From Girardinichthys multiradiatus (Eukaryota > Chordata > Actinopteri > Cyprinodontiformes > Goodeidae): a stretch of DNA of 64,000 bases. Location of the stretch: contig NC_061815.1 in assembly GCF_021462225.1 (NCBI RefSeq), positions 46,721,986-46,785,985 on the forward strand, written 5' to 3'. The translations under genes and the position numbers were made by a program. Below are positions 1 to 11,045 of this stretch, one piece after another (positions within the stretch are counted from its first letter, which is position 1; the number at the start of each line of letters is the position of its first letter). Below the pieces are notes generated by a model. It did not search any database and was not told the origin of the DNA. It saw only the letters and a program-made list of their open reading frames with translations.

Positions 1-840
1 TGGAAACTACTGTCTTCGGAGACATATGACAACAAAGATCCTGTTTAACCATCAAAGCCTGGAGCATCAGTGCCTGCCACTTAAAGGAAGAAAACTGAAG
101 ATTAAGTCGTATTTCCTTCAAGAAACCACTCGTTGTTACCAGAAGAATCATCTCCATCAGGTGCATGGATGAGCCTCCGTCTTCAAAGCCTCTTCAAACC
201 CACTAGTTTCAGCATCAGGGAAAGACAGGTTGAGTTGATTGACTCATTTCTATTATTGAAATTATTATGTGTTGCTGAATTTAAGCTGTTACTGACCCCT
301 GCAAAAGTATTACTAATTAAAGAAAGCATATAAAATTCTAGTTAAATCGTGGACATTCAATTATTTGAGTCACGTATTTTGGGGTTTTTCATTGGTGGTA
401 AAAAGTCTTGTTGCCTGGTTCTAAGATATTTTAGGAGGTTTTTATAGGTTGCCTTAGTCAAGTTTGTTAAAACAGCGCCCTTGGGGCTCGTGCTGAGCTA
501 CTAAAATTAACCTAGCCCATATACCAAGAGCCAGTTGTAAAATTAGGGAATGATTAACCGTGAACAAAAGTGACTGTTGAAAGTGTGGATGACTGCGATA
601 GGCTACTCAGTCGTCCAGACCTCCAGTTGAAGAAGGGCGAGACTTTTGTATGAAGGCTGTCAGAGGGTAGGCGAGACATTTCCCGACACCAGCTTAAACA
701 GAACTTTCAGTAAACCTGCTTAGTAAGATCTTTCAGGTTTAGGGAAGTCTGGACCCATTGGATGGAGAGCTGGATTGAGCAATCCCTTTAGACATTGGGA
801 AGTAGGAGGGAGGGGTTAGCTCATCGGACAACAAAACTAT
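1..840. repeat. Unclassified dispersed repeat, copy 1 (cut by window start)
   Basis: This stretch aligns base by base, with scattered substitutions, to 15768-17540 (minus the insertion there). Similarity fades just after the GACAAC motif near 830, so the right edge is near 833-845; the left edge lies outside the window. No coding potential is convincing: a short frame at 133-333 is not conserved in the second copy past the insertion point. It could be part of a long LTR or a non-autonomous element; no terminal repeats can be seen. Confidence 0.75.
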
Positions 841-3800
841 GCAAACGGAGCGCCGGCCAACTAACTCAGTATGTCATTTTTTATTTTTCCAATAAACTTT
901 ATTCTCGTTTTTCATTAACTGTAAACAATGATCATCAAAATTAACAGAAAGCCTGAAACTTATCACGATGTGGAATGAATCTATGCAAATCACTTTTTTA
1001 TCAGAATTACTGAAAAGTTGTTACCTTCTCTGTGATATTCTAAAATTATTTTAAGATGCACTTGTAAACAAAATAAACCCAAATGTTTTCAGACATCATT
1101 GAAAATCACAACAGCGTCAGGACTCCAGGGTTCTAGATCAGCAGCAAAAAACCTATATTAAATGTTTTTTAATCATGCACAAAAATTATAATTTAAAAAA
1201 ATCCCAAACTTTCTTTTCTGTTTAAACTAATCACAAATAGATGACTCACAAACATGCACATTCTGGGTTAGGGTATTGATTTTGTTTGAATTATTACTTG
1301 AAAACTAAAATAAACTACAAATACCACTAACCTAAATATAACTTCCTTTTGCCGTTTAAGTGGCGAATTATATACGACTGTTTATACCACAGAGTCTTCA
1401 TCTGATTCAAAATGTTTAAGTAACTTTTTAAGATTGTTCATTCTCAGCTACAACACCGCTTTTGTATCCTAATTCCCTCATTAGTTATCAGTTTAACTGA
1501 TTGTCTTGGCTCTACATTAGGAGGTAATATGAAATCAGATTGGTCTAATAGACAAAGATTCTTGACATCAGGCCTTCCACAAGATTTTATTTACAACCAG
1601 AAAAGCAGCCAGTATATAATGGTTTTTAATTTAGCAGAATGCAACACATGTTTTAACTGCAAGACATGCTCAGCTCTCACATTTCCTTCCCACTAAGCAT
1701 CATATACTGTCAGTGATCCAGGAGCCTGTAAGCAGTTGTTGGGCAGCAACACTGACGGGGCTAAGAAGCTGGGGAGTTTTTTCTGACTTTACATTCCTTA
1801 TCATGAAATATGGATTTAACGAACGCTCAACAGAGGCCATGGGTGAGCCTTTTATACTTGTGCCTTATCTAGACTAGACATCTAAGCAGCTTTCCTTGTA
1901 TTTTTTCTCATTGAGCACAATGTGCTCTGTGGATAGGAGAGGATAATTGGCTTAGTAAAGCTTTTTATGTGTCTAGATATTATATCTGTGTGATGATTTA
2001 AAGAATATGAGCAAACCAATTTAAAAAAAGAAAAACTGCTTTTCTGGAAATACACTAATTGTCATAAAAGCCAGATTCCTTGAACCACTTCCCAAAGCAA
2101 AGAAACCAGCCTGGAAGTCTTCATCAAGTTTATATGTCAATGCTTAGTCTTCTATTCACCTGTTTCTGTCCACCAGACTTCAGTTGGTCAAACACGTTCA
2201 TATTTCTTTCATTGTTATAACTTTCATCATCAGAAAGTTGTGAACCATCTGTTTTACTAAAGAAAAGCATGAAGGGATGCAGTGCATCAAATCTACAGGG
2301 GTCCTGCCAAACATTTCTTTCCCTGGAAACAAGCAGTTCCTTACAGAGAGGGACTTTGACGCGGCTGCAGTCTTGGGAAAATGTCATCTCTAATTACCTC
2401 TGAAATCCATCTCCATTCCCCTCCACCCCCAAACCTGCCATCTGTGCAAACTCCTTTTGTTTGTCAGCTAAAGTCTTGTCCTTGACTATTGGGAGTGTGC
2501 ACTGTAGTTCTATCTGCCGACTGTTTTGAAAGTACATGGATAATAAAGATTGTTAGGAACTTGAACTGAAAAGTCCAGTATCTTTGCTTTGTTAATTCTA
2601 AGAACAGATTATTTCATTAACACTGAATAAGTCAAATGTTGCAGCCTTTTAACAAGCTGACACACTTTGCAAAGCTCCTAATAAGCAGTCTGATATGTGA
2701 GACACAGGAACTGCTCCTTTTTTGTGCAATCTAGACTTTACAATACAATACCAGTCTACACTGTGTGCATCTTGTACGACTGGTGCCAAGGGGGGAATTT
2801 AATTTCATTGTTTGGGGGGACACTGAAGAGAGCAATATGGTGGGGGGCAAGGACCTCACATCACTAGAGGGGAATTATTTCCATCTAAATCAGAATTGGC
2901 AAATATCTGATTGACCAATTCAGCCGGTAAAAGATTGTTTCGACATTTTGTGTGTTTTTTCTGTTTTTGCTCTCTTTCGTTCTCTATCTGCTGTCACTTG
3001 CTCGGCCCTCTCCTTTCTCTCCTCTCAGTCTCAGCTCTCTGACACACCACGCAGCGCTCAGGAATGTAAGGCCCCACTTAGAGGGTTAAAAATTATAGAA
3101 ATATTTGTTACCATGAACAAAAAAGCTCAAATCTGTCGAATAATTTATGCTAGCTTATCTAGTTTTAATTTACAAGGCATTACACAGCAGTCTATCACAA
3201 AATTCAACAGAAGCAATGAACAAAATGTGGTCTGATTCCAAATGTCAATGTGTTTCATTCTATTGAGGAGATGAAGCAAATAAAATGTGTAATATGTCTT
3301 GTTTTATGTCGCTACTTTCTGGAGCTCCGTTATTTATGGTTTATAGACAGCTCCTCTGCTCCTGTACTGCTGTGTATGTTTGTGGGTGTTCCTTTTTTTT
3401 TGCAGTTTTACTTTTATATTATTTAAAAATATAGGTTCCGCTAATGATTTATTTGGGGGGACAAATACACATTTTTCACCAGATTCCCCCAACTCGTGAT
3501 TTCCTGCTATGATTAGTGCTACTCAGCACCTGAACTTGATCATAATGTGAGAGAGTATACAACAGAACAATTAGTTACTTGTCAGTTTTACTCTTAAAAT
3601 GCTTGCATTTCTTTTGTAGTTTGTTGTGATCCATATTTAAAACAAATCTGTTTATGCATTTATGCATTGAACTGCAGGCTCTTAAAACACCAACCAGAGG
3701 TGCAGATGTTGACGTAATAGAACATCCATATGTAAAACCCTAATCATTAACATTCAAAGAAAGTCATCATATTCATAAACTTCTTAAAGTATGGCTCTTG

Positions 3801-4413
3801 AAGACTTTTGAACCAATTATTCTTCTGTGTGAAATGATTTCAATCCTGTAAGACTCACAATGAGAAGACACATATGTGGCGATTAGAGAAGTTTATTTAC
3901 AAATATTTATTTCTTTGGCGCTTGGACCCCGGAGGAAGACACAAACACTGAGAATGACGTGAGCTTGAATGAACAACTTATGATTAGAATTAGAGGTGTC
4001 TTCCCCCTGGGATCCGACTGGTGGTGGAGTGGAGGCCTGAGGAGGTAGGGAAATCGGGAGGAACTAGGAAGCCAGATGGTGGAGATGGGGAGGAGGAGGG
4101 TCGCAGCTCAGCTTGAAGAGCGAGGAAGTCCATGGGTGAAGATCTTTAAGCGGAGCCTTGGACGCTGATTGGCTAAGGAGAACTTGATGCTGATTGGTTG
4201 GAGCGGGGACGCTTGGTGGAGTTTTGGATGGAGCAGAGGAGGGGGTGAGTCTTCCAGATTGAATTTTCATCAAAACTAAGCACATTTCAAGCAAACTTTA
4301 ATTTATTTTCTCTAATGCACAAAGGAGTTCTAATTATACATAAATGCTCAAATATCTAAATTGTTTGTAAAATAAATATTAAACACAACATTGTTTCCTC
4401 AGTAAATACTGTA
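841..4413. other. No gene recognised; AT-rich intergenic or intronic DNA
   Basis: Only short frames without family resemblance occur. About 3890-4260 is richer in G and C than its surroundings and probably belongs to a worn repeat, but I cannot name it. Nothing supports an exon, RNA gene or promoter. Confidence 0.5.
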
Positions 4414-6024
4414 CAGGTCCTTCTCAAAATATTAGCATATTGTGATAAAGTTCATTATTTTCCATAATGTCATGATGAAAATTTAACATTCATATATTTT
4501 AGATTCATTGCACACTAACTGAAATATTTCAAGTCTTTTATTGTCTTAATACAGATGATTTTGGCATACAGCTCATGAAAACCCAAAATTCCTATCTCAC
4601 AAAATTAGCATATTTCATTCGACCAATAAAAGAAAAGTGTTTTTAATACAAAAAACGTCAACCTTCAAATAATCATGTACAGTTATGCACTCAATACTTG
4701 GTTGGGAATCCTTTTGCAGATATGACTGCTTCAATGCGGCGTGGCATGGAGGCAATCAGCCTGTGGCACTGCTGAGGTCTTATGGAGGCCCAGGATGCTT
4801 CGATAGCGGCCTTTAGCTCATCCAGAGTATTGGGTCTTGAGTCTCTCAACGTTCTCTTCACAATATCCCACAGATTCTCTATGGGGTTCAGGTCAGGAGA
4901 GTTGGCAGGCCAATTGAGCACAGTGATACCATGGTCAGTAAACCATTTACCAGTGGTTTTGGCATTGTGAGCAGGTGCCAGGTCGTGCTGAAAAATGAAA
5001 TCTTCATCTCCATAAAGCTTTTCAGCAGATGGAAGCATGAAGTGCTCCAAAATCTCCTGATAGCTAGCTGCATTGACCCTGCCCTTGATAAAACACAGTG
5101 GACCAACACCAGCAGCTGACACGGCACCCCAGACCATCACTGAATGTGGGTTCTTGACACTGGACTTCTGGCATTTTGGCATTTCCTTCTCCCCAGTCTT
5201 CCTCCAGACTCTGGCACCTTGATTTCTGAATGACATGCAGAATTTGCTTTCATCCGAAAAAAGTACTTTGGACCACTGAGCAACAGTCCAGTGCTGCTTC
5301 TCTGTAGCCCAGGTCAGGCGCTTCTGCCGCTGTTTCTGGTTCAAAAGTGGCTTGACCTGGGGAATGCGGCACCTGTAGCCCATTTCCTGCACACGCCTGT
5401 GCACGGTGGCTCTGGATGTTTCTACTCCAGACTCAGTCCACTGCTTCCGCAGGTCTCCCAAGGTCTAGAATCGGCCCTTCTCCACAATCTTCCTCAGGGT
5501 CCGGTCACTTCTTCTCGTTGTGCAGCGTTTTCTGCCACACGCTTTCCTTCCCACAGACTTCCCACTGAGGTGCCTTGATACAGCACTCTGGGAACAGCCT
5601 ATTCGTTCAGAAATTTCTTTCTGTGTCTTACCCTCTTGCTTGACGGTGACAATAATGGCCTTCTGGACAGCAGTCAGGTCGGCAGTCTTACTCATGATTG
5701 GGGTTTTGAGTGATGAACCAGGCTGGGAGTTTTAAAGGCCTCAGGAATCTTTTGCAGGTGTTTAGAGTTAACTCGTTGATTCAGATGATTAGGTTCATAG
5801 CTCGTTTAGAGACCCTTTTAATGATATGCTAATTTTGTGAGATAGGAATTTTGGGTTTTCATGAGCTTATATGCCAAAATCATCCGTATTAAGACAATAA
5901 AAGACCTGAAATATTTCAGTTAGTGTGCAATGAATCTAAAATATATGAATGTTAAATTTTCATCATGACATTATGGAAAATAATGAACTTTATCACAAAA
6001 TGATAATATTTTGAGAAGGACCTG
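4414..6024 (-). mobile_element. Complete Tc1-like transposon, copy 1
   Basis: A 1611-bp element with both ends, flanked by the TA target duplication at 4412-4413 and 6025-6026. The ends start CAGGTCCTTCTC and the terminal inverted repeats are about 200 bp (4414-4613 and 5824-6024). The transposase pseudogene lies on the minus strand between them. It is nearly identical to the copy at 41500-43106 in opposite orientation. Cut-and-paste movement by a DD34E transposase is established for this superfamily. Confidence 0.95.
4691..5695 (-). pseudogene. Tc1 transposase with one in-frame stop
   Basis: Read from 5695 leftward this is a 334-residue Tc1 transposase in one frame, broken only by a TAG at 5465-5467 (codon 77), where the sister copy at 41828 has CAG (Gln). 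The stop falls between the first helix-turn-helix (about residues 5-45) and the second (about 75-115), so only a 76-residue DNA-binding stub could be made. The DDE domain downstream is otherwise complete: FSDESKF, FQHDLAPAH and SPDLNPIENLW supply the two Asp and the Glu. A codon is added near residue 44 relative to the sister. It is a pseudogene by one base change, so it probably died recently. Confidence 0.93.
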
Positions 6025-6184
6025 TATATTTCTGACATGAAATTCACATCAGTTTTTGGCAACAACCCAAGTAATCTACAAATAAAGAAAGAAATCAAAC
6101 AGTCCACAAAGATGTTAAACAAAAATATAAAACATATGGAATAAGTATAGAACATACTAACAAAATTTTATGAACACTTGGTTG

Positions 6185-6600
6185 AAAATAATATTTTGGT
6201 AATGACATCTTCGAGGTGTCTCCTGTATGAAGAAATTAGTCAGATGACTTGGTCAGGTATGATTTGAGAGATTCTTCCACACGAGCCATCTTCAGATCTT
6301 GAAGGTTCTGGGGTCCTTTCCAAGCATTCTGATCTTTAGTTCTTTCTATAGATAATACATGGATACAGGTCTGGTGATTGACTAGGCCATTCTAGCAGTT
6401 TTCTGTTATTCTGAAACCAACTAAGAGTTTTCCTGGCTGTGTGTTTGGATTGTGGCTCCAGCAGCACTCACTAGAACATGAATTCTAATGAGTGGGTAGA
6501 AGTTTAGGAATGCAGCTGTAACCATCTTGCAACAGTGAGACCTTTTCTGAAGGTTTATTTGCTTTTTCCAAGCCTAACCCTTTTCAACCACACTGGTTAA
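6185..6600 (-). mobile_element. Degraded DNA-transposon relic, probably Tc1/mariner
   Basis: The plus strand reads like the complement of a Tc1-type transposase gene: the phrase around 6370-6400 (caggtctggtgattgactag) resembles the complement of the SPDLNP region of such genes. No open frame or terminal repeat survives. The family call rests on recognition of wording and is tentative. Confidence 0.4.
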
Positions 6601-6939
6601 AAAAACAAACAGAAAAAAACACTTTGGTAATGTGAAAACATTTTCTATGGCTTCTATGGCTTTTTGCATACCTTTTACTTCATGAGTATTTCATTCCAAT
6701 TTTTACACATAATTCATCTGTGAACTAATTTACTGGGATTTGTATGTGTAAATCACTAAGGTTCTTACAAACATCTAGCATTAAAAATATATTTACAAAA
6801 AAAAATGTTTGCCAAGTTCAATACTTATTTTACCTATTTTACATCTTTATTTACATCATCCACATGCTTCTATTATGCCAGTCTGGATCTGTGACTACTT
6901 CTGTTGACAAAATCGGTATAGCTTTTTCAAAGTTGTCGG

Positions 6940-7260
6940 TTTCCTGGATTAGAAAACACAAAAGTATAGTTTATAAATTGTCAGTAAGGTTAAAGTCAGG
7001 ACATTAGGAAGGCCATTTTAAAAGCTCAACCAGTTTTGATGTGTGTTTAGGATCAGTGTCATATTGAAACCTATTTTAGTCCAAGTAGACGTCACCTGAC
7101 CCAATCTGGAATGGGCTAGACCTGTTCTATGCACAAAATGGGTCTATGCCAGGAAATCTACCAATTTAGCAAAGACAAGTCCAGCTAGACTCTTCATCCA
7201 GACTCTATCCAGACAGAATTATGCCAGTATGTTGCTAATGGCTACAAAAAGGTTGTTGTT
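6940..7260 (-). mobile_element. Degraded Tc1-like transposase relic
   Basis: The plus strand around 6980-7070 (gtcaggacattaggaaggcc and the following bases) looks like the reverse complement of a teleost Tc1 transposase region around the catalytic core. Stops and frameshifts break all frames, and no terminal inverted repeats can be placed. Confidence 0.45.
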
Positions 7261-8205
7261 TCTCTGCAACTTGCTGAGAGATAATAAAATATTGGTGTGT
7301 ATGCATATATTTGACTCTTTTTATACAATTTTAACCATGTGTGTATTAGAGAAAACAATCAATTCAAACCCTGTGTAATTCATTACATTGACACGTGTAT
7401 CAAAACTTACTGGCATTGTACAACAGGTTTGTTTTAGGTTATTGAATTATATAAATGAGATGAGAAGCTTACGAGAATTTGCTAAACATTTTGACTTTCA
7501 ATATCTGACTTGCAGAATAATTTAAAGTTGAAGTTAGAAGAAGAAATCTGGACATGGTGATTTAAATAGTGAAACGTTGACCCGTCCCCCTGTCACATCA
7601 AGTGCCCTAATGCAAGTTTAGGACAGAAAGGAAGTGGGGTCCACATAGAAAAATTTAACGGAAAACAAAATCATCACTTTGTACTGGTCACAGTTAATTC
7701 GATGATGGCCCAAAATAGCCCCTTTGTTTTGTTTACTGTTCATAAATAAGTATTATTCATTGATATATTATATAAATAGTGATTCAAGCATATTTATAAT
7801 CAGATTGTAGTTCATCAGAGTTCAGGTCATGGTTTCAGCTCATTGTTTAAATTTATGGCCCGCAATTAGAATGTTTAAGTGCCATCATATTGCCCTTATT
7901 GGCAGCAACAAGAACCTGTTTGAACAGAAAAAGCTACATGACTATAGACCACAAATACATCAGCCAAACAAGGACCAGAATCAGCAGTAACCTGGTAAAA
8001 CCTGAATTATAAACAAGCCACATGAAGAACTAAGGTGAGTCAGCTCGAATTTAAAATACTTGAATGTATGTATTCCCTACCTTAAAGATAAATGTTGTCT
8101 AGCAAATAAAACAATTGAAATGAGTTAGTCTTTTACACTACTGTGTAATGCAGAAGCATTTCACGATTTCCCACTTTAAAAAACAATCTTTAATGCATTA
8201 TATTG
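7261..8205. other. No gene recognised
   Basis: AT-rich DNA with no frame longer than about 60 codons and no repeat that I can place. Confidence 0.5.
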
Positions 8206-8657
8206 TGTTGTGATTATAAATATAAATATATTATTTAATATTAATACCTTAATATTTTATCAAATAATATTTCAGTCTGTTAAGTTCTGACATTATTGAC
8301 CAGCATAAACTCTGCACACACATGGAATGAATTCACACAATTTCTTAAATGCAAGAATTTATTAACAAAAATAAGTCAAAGTCAAACATATTTCAATCAA
8401 CAAACTCTTTACTATGCTAAAACAATTCAACTAAACTACCAAGCAGAATTATAGAATAGGGAAGACTAATGGGCTATGTACAATATAAACAAGTTGATTA
8501 AGGATGATTGAAAACCATGACCGGAAGAGTGATGCAACATTACCATGCAATGTTATTTATGTTTGAGAACCAAGGATTATCTTGAAGAATTTGGAAATGA
8601 AGTGAAGTTAGTCTTGGAACCAATTTAGGCAATAATCAGCGGTGTCTCATTATTTGC

Positions 8658-9265
8658 TGTTGAGATAAAATAATTCTACCAGATATAATAATACAGCCTC
8701 AACACCACAGTCCGGATGTCGTGAGAAAGAGCAGAGAAGAACAGGAAATTAAGATTAACACAAGTTTCATATTAAATACGTCCAATAATTTCCAGTACAA
8801 AAACAATGATACAAAGAAAGAAAGATTACCCAAGGCCTTAGGGAGAGACTCACATCAGCAAAGTTAGGATGTATTCACCGAGTGGTCTGTCTCAGTATCA
8901 GTATTAAAGGTTTTTATACCATCAACTAACTTCAAAGCTGACTGCTGAAACTTCCCCTCCAAGAATTATTTACGAAGTCTGTGTCGCCGCTGTAAATTAG
9001 CCAACCCCCATGGGAGTACTTTATTATCTATACCATGCCCAACAGCTGGCATTTATTGCTTTACTGCCCATACAGCCGGCATTTACTGCTTACAGCTACT
9101 GGCAAACATCCTGACCTGAGGTTGAATCTTCTTCCAGCTTGAACCCCGCTGTGACCTCTCTCTCCCTGCAGTCCCAGGTTTACAATACATGATATATTCC
9201 AGTTTTATGCATACATATGCAAACTGAAAACACAGTATGAAACTAAATGATTTTAATTCTCAACA
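8658..9265 (-). mobile_element. Nested solo LTR of a second family
   Basis: This 608-bp block is absent from the sister LTR at 61717-63546. Its ends are perfect short inverted repeats, TGTTGAGA at 8658 and TCTCAACA ending at 9265, and the flanks TTGC / CTGC form a 4-bp TSD with one mismatch. On the minus strand it has a TATA-like box at 8909-8920. All of this fits a solo LTR that inserted into the older LTR. There is no coding content. Confidence 0.75.
8909..8920 (-). promoter_or_regulatory. TATA-like box of the nested LTR
   Basis: The minus strand reads GGTATAAAAACC, a good match to a TATA box, about 350 bases inside the LTR. Its position is typical of the U3 promoter of a retroviral-type LTR. 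Activity is inferred only. Confidence 0.5.
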
Positions 9266-10325
9266 CTGCCTTTATTTATTCAAATAATATTTAAAGAAAT
9301 ATTATTAAGGAAATGGTCAAATATTTAAGGAAATATTTTGGAAAAGAGCCAAATCTTTCTGGAGAAATGGGGCTTAATGGTGTTTACTTAGTTATCAAGT
9401 TTAGTAAAATAATGTTTAGGGAAATATTTTACTGGATTGAAAACTAAAAACCTTTCTGGGAAAATATTCTTTAGCAGGGAAGCACATGTTCTTAGCTGTT
9501 AGCAGTTAAAGCTAACAAAGAAGCTGATAGCTTAGCACCAGAATCAAACACACACCTTTAAAAATACCATCAATAAAAGGGTTAAAATGCATAAGCGCGG
9601 ACGGCGTGTTATGATCAATCTTCTGTGTTTAAAATCACCCTTCAAGTAAAGTTTGTCTTAACCTTAAAAATACACAAACAGAACACAAAACCGAGCACGT
9701 GTGCTGCAGATAGCCTGCTAGCACTAAAATAGCTGAGTTTCACACAAACAAAACCGAAATTCATAAAACGGAAAAATGTTTAGATTATTTCATCCTAAAT
9801 TACTTCTATCTCTCTCTGCCCAAACCTAACCTCGTATGTGAACCGTGCTGAGGAAAAGTTGTCCGAGCGACGACGAAGTTTGAAGAAAGCTCTGTGAACA
9901 AAAGATTAGCTTCAGCTGATCTTCATAGCTGTTGGGTGGGGCGGCTCGCTCTATCCGCCGACCAAACTGCACAGTTACTGCCGTAACCACGGTGATGCAT
10001 CCCGTTGTCCTTCCTTTGGGAAACTGCTTCACTGGGCTTGCTGGGAACTCTCTGGAACACAGTTTGCTTCTGTTGATCTCAGAGAGAAAGTCAAGCAACG
10101 CTTGTACCTTAATTACCCCTTTTCATGAATGAATACCGGATACACAAACAGTTATTCATTCATACTTAACTTAGTGCATATGACCGTGTGATCTTATGAC
10201 ACTCTTGGATCCAGTTTGAAGAGTTATGTCTGTTTGCCTGCAAAGAGACATTAGCGCTCTGTGTCTCTCTGTCCGGACCCCTTGGAGGAACCCGCGTAGA
10301 AGAGATTGATTCATTGGAAAGGGGG

Positions 10326-10338
10326 TGTTTTTATACAG
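10326..10338 (-). promoter_or_regulatory. TATA-like box of LTR copy A
   Basis: The minus strand reads TGTATAAAAACAC about 135 bases from the TG start of the LTR. The corresponding bases in copy B (near 63395) are degenerate. A promoter role is inferred from position and sequence. Confidence 0.4.
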
Positions 10339-10539
10339 CCAGTGACATCACGGGAAGTCCGCTGTTATCCACTTTCCTGGCTGGCTGGAAGGAGGTTAAT
10401 GCGATTTCTTTTGAAAGTTGCAGAAAAGTTTATACCGCATGTTGTAATCCATGGCTGTGGGTCCCAACAATTAGGATTTTAAGTAATGGACAACACAAAG
10501 TTGTAGATAATTAGTTTTAAAACCTGCAAATATTTTTAT

Positions 10540-10645
10540 CTAAACAATTCCACTGTGGCTCTGGTTGTATGTTTAGGACGTTGCCTGGTTGAAAGGTGAA
10601 CCTTGTCCTATATTTAGCTCTATCCATCATGTTAATGCCACCCAC
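10540..10645 (-). mobile_element. Tc1-like transposase scrap
   Basis: The plus strand (cctggttgaaaggtgaacct, then the stretch around 10610-10640) resembles the complement of a teleost Tc1 transposase gene just before the second catalytic Asp. Only about 100 bases remain, directly before a LINE scrap on the other strand. Confidence 0.45.
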
Positions 10646-11045
10646 AGCATGGACGGTACAGGAAAAAGCTGCAGTGGAAGCTACAGAAGGACGTGTTTCA
10701 GCTCGATGAAAGTCTGGACAGAGCCAATGAAGTGAACACATTCTTCAGTTCAGGAACAAGCCTATTATTCTTCTCTTCTGTTCCTCAACCATCAGTCCTC
10801 AATGACTATAGACTTATTGCCCTGACATCCCAAATCATGAGATCCAGGAGAGACACCTGTTGTCCCACCTGAGTAACTTAAATAGCACATATCAGGACCC
10901 CTGCAGTACGCTTATTGCAGTGGAACTGGAGTCAAAGGGCCCTCATAAATCTGCTTCAATAAACTTACTTTCATTTGGACAAAGTAGGCAGCACTTGAGC
11001 ATCATGTTCTTTGAGGATCTTTCTTTTTTGACTTCTCTACAAAAT
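10646..11045 (+). pseudogene. LINE reverse-transcriptase relic (Rex1/L2-like)
   Basis: Shifting among frames on the plus strand, the translation follows the start of a LINE RT domain: a segment like NDYRLIALTSQIM (finger region, usually NDYRPVALTS) near 10800, then a stretch like HLDKVGST near 10980, then IMFFEDLS where families have MFFDFSSAFN. Several frameshifts and stops break it and the catalytic FADD box is missing, so it is a truncated dead copy. Confidence 0.55.

Larger units (their letters stand above)
8206..10469 (-). mobile_element. Solo long terminal repeat, copy A, with a nested LTR
   Basis: On the minus strand it begins TGTTGGGACCC (ending at 10469) and finishes with AACA (at 8206), the TG...CA ends of an LTR. 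It aligns along most of its length with 61717-63546. The 4-bp flanks are ATTG (8202-8205) and ATTA (10470-10473), a near-matching TSD. No gag, pol or env frame lies inside or beside it, so it is a solo LTR of an LTR retrotransposon or endogenous retrovirus. A second LTR (8658-9265) lies inside. Without that insert and its TSD the element is about 1650 bp. Confidence 0.8.

Noticed and set aside
2130..2387. An 85-codon minus-strand frame considered as a possible exon
   Set aside because: No splice signals, domain or neighbouring exons support it.
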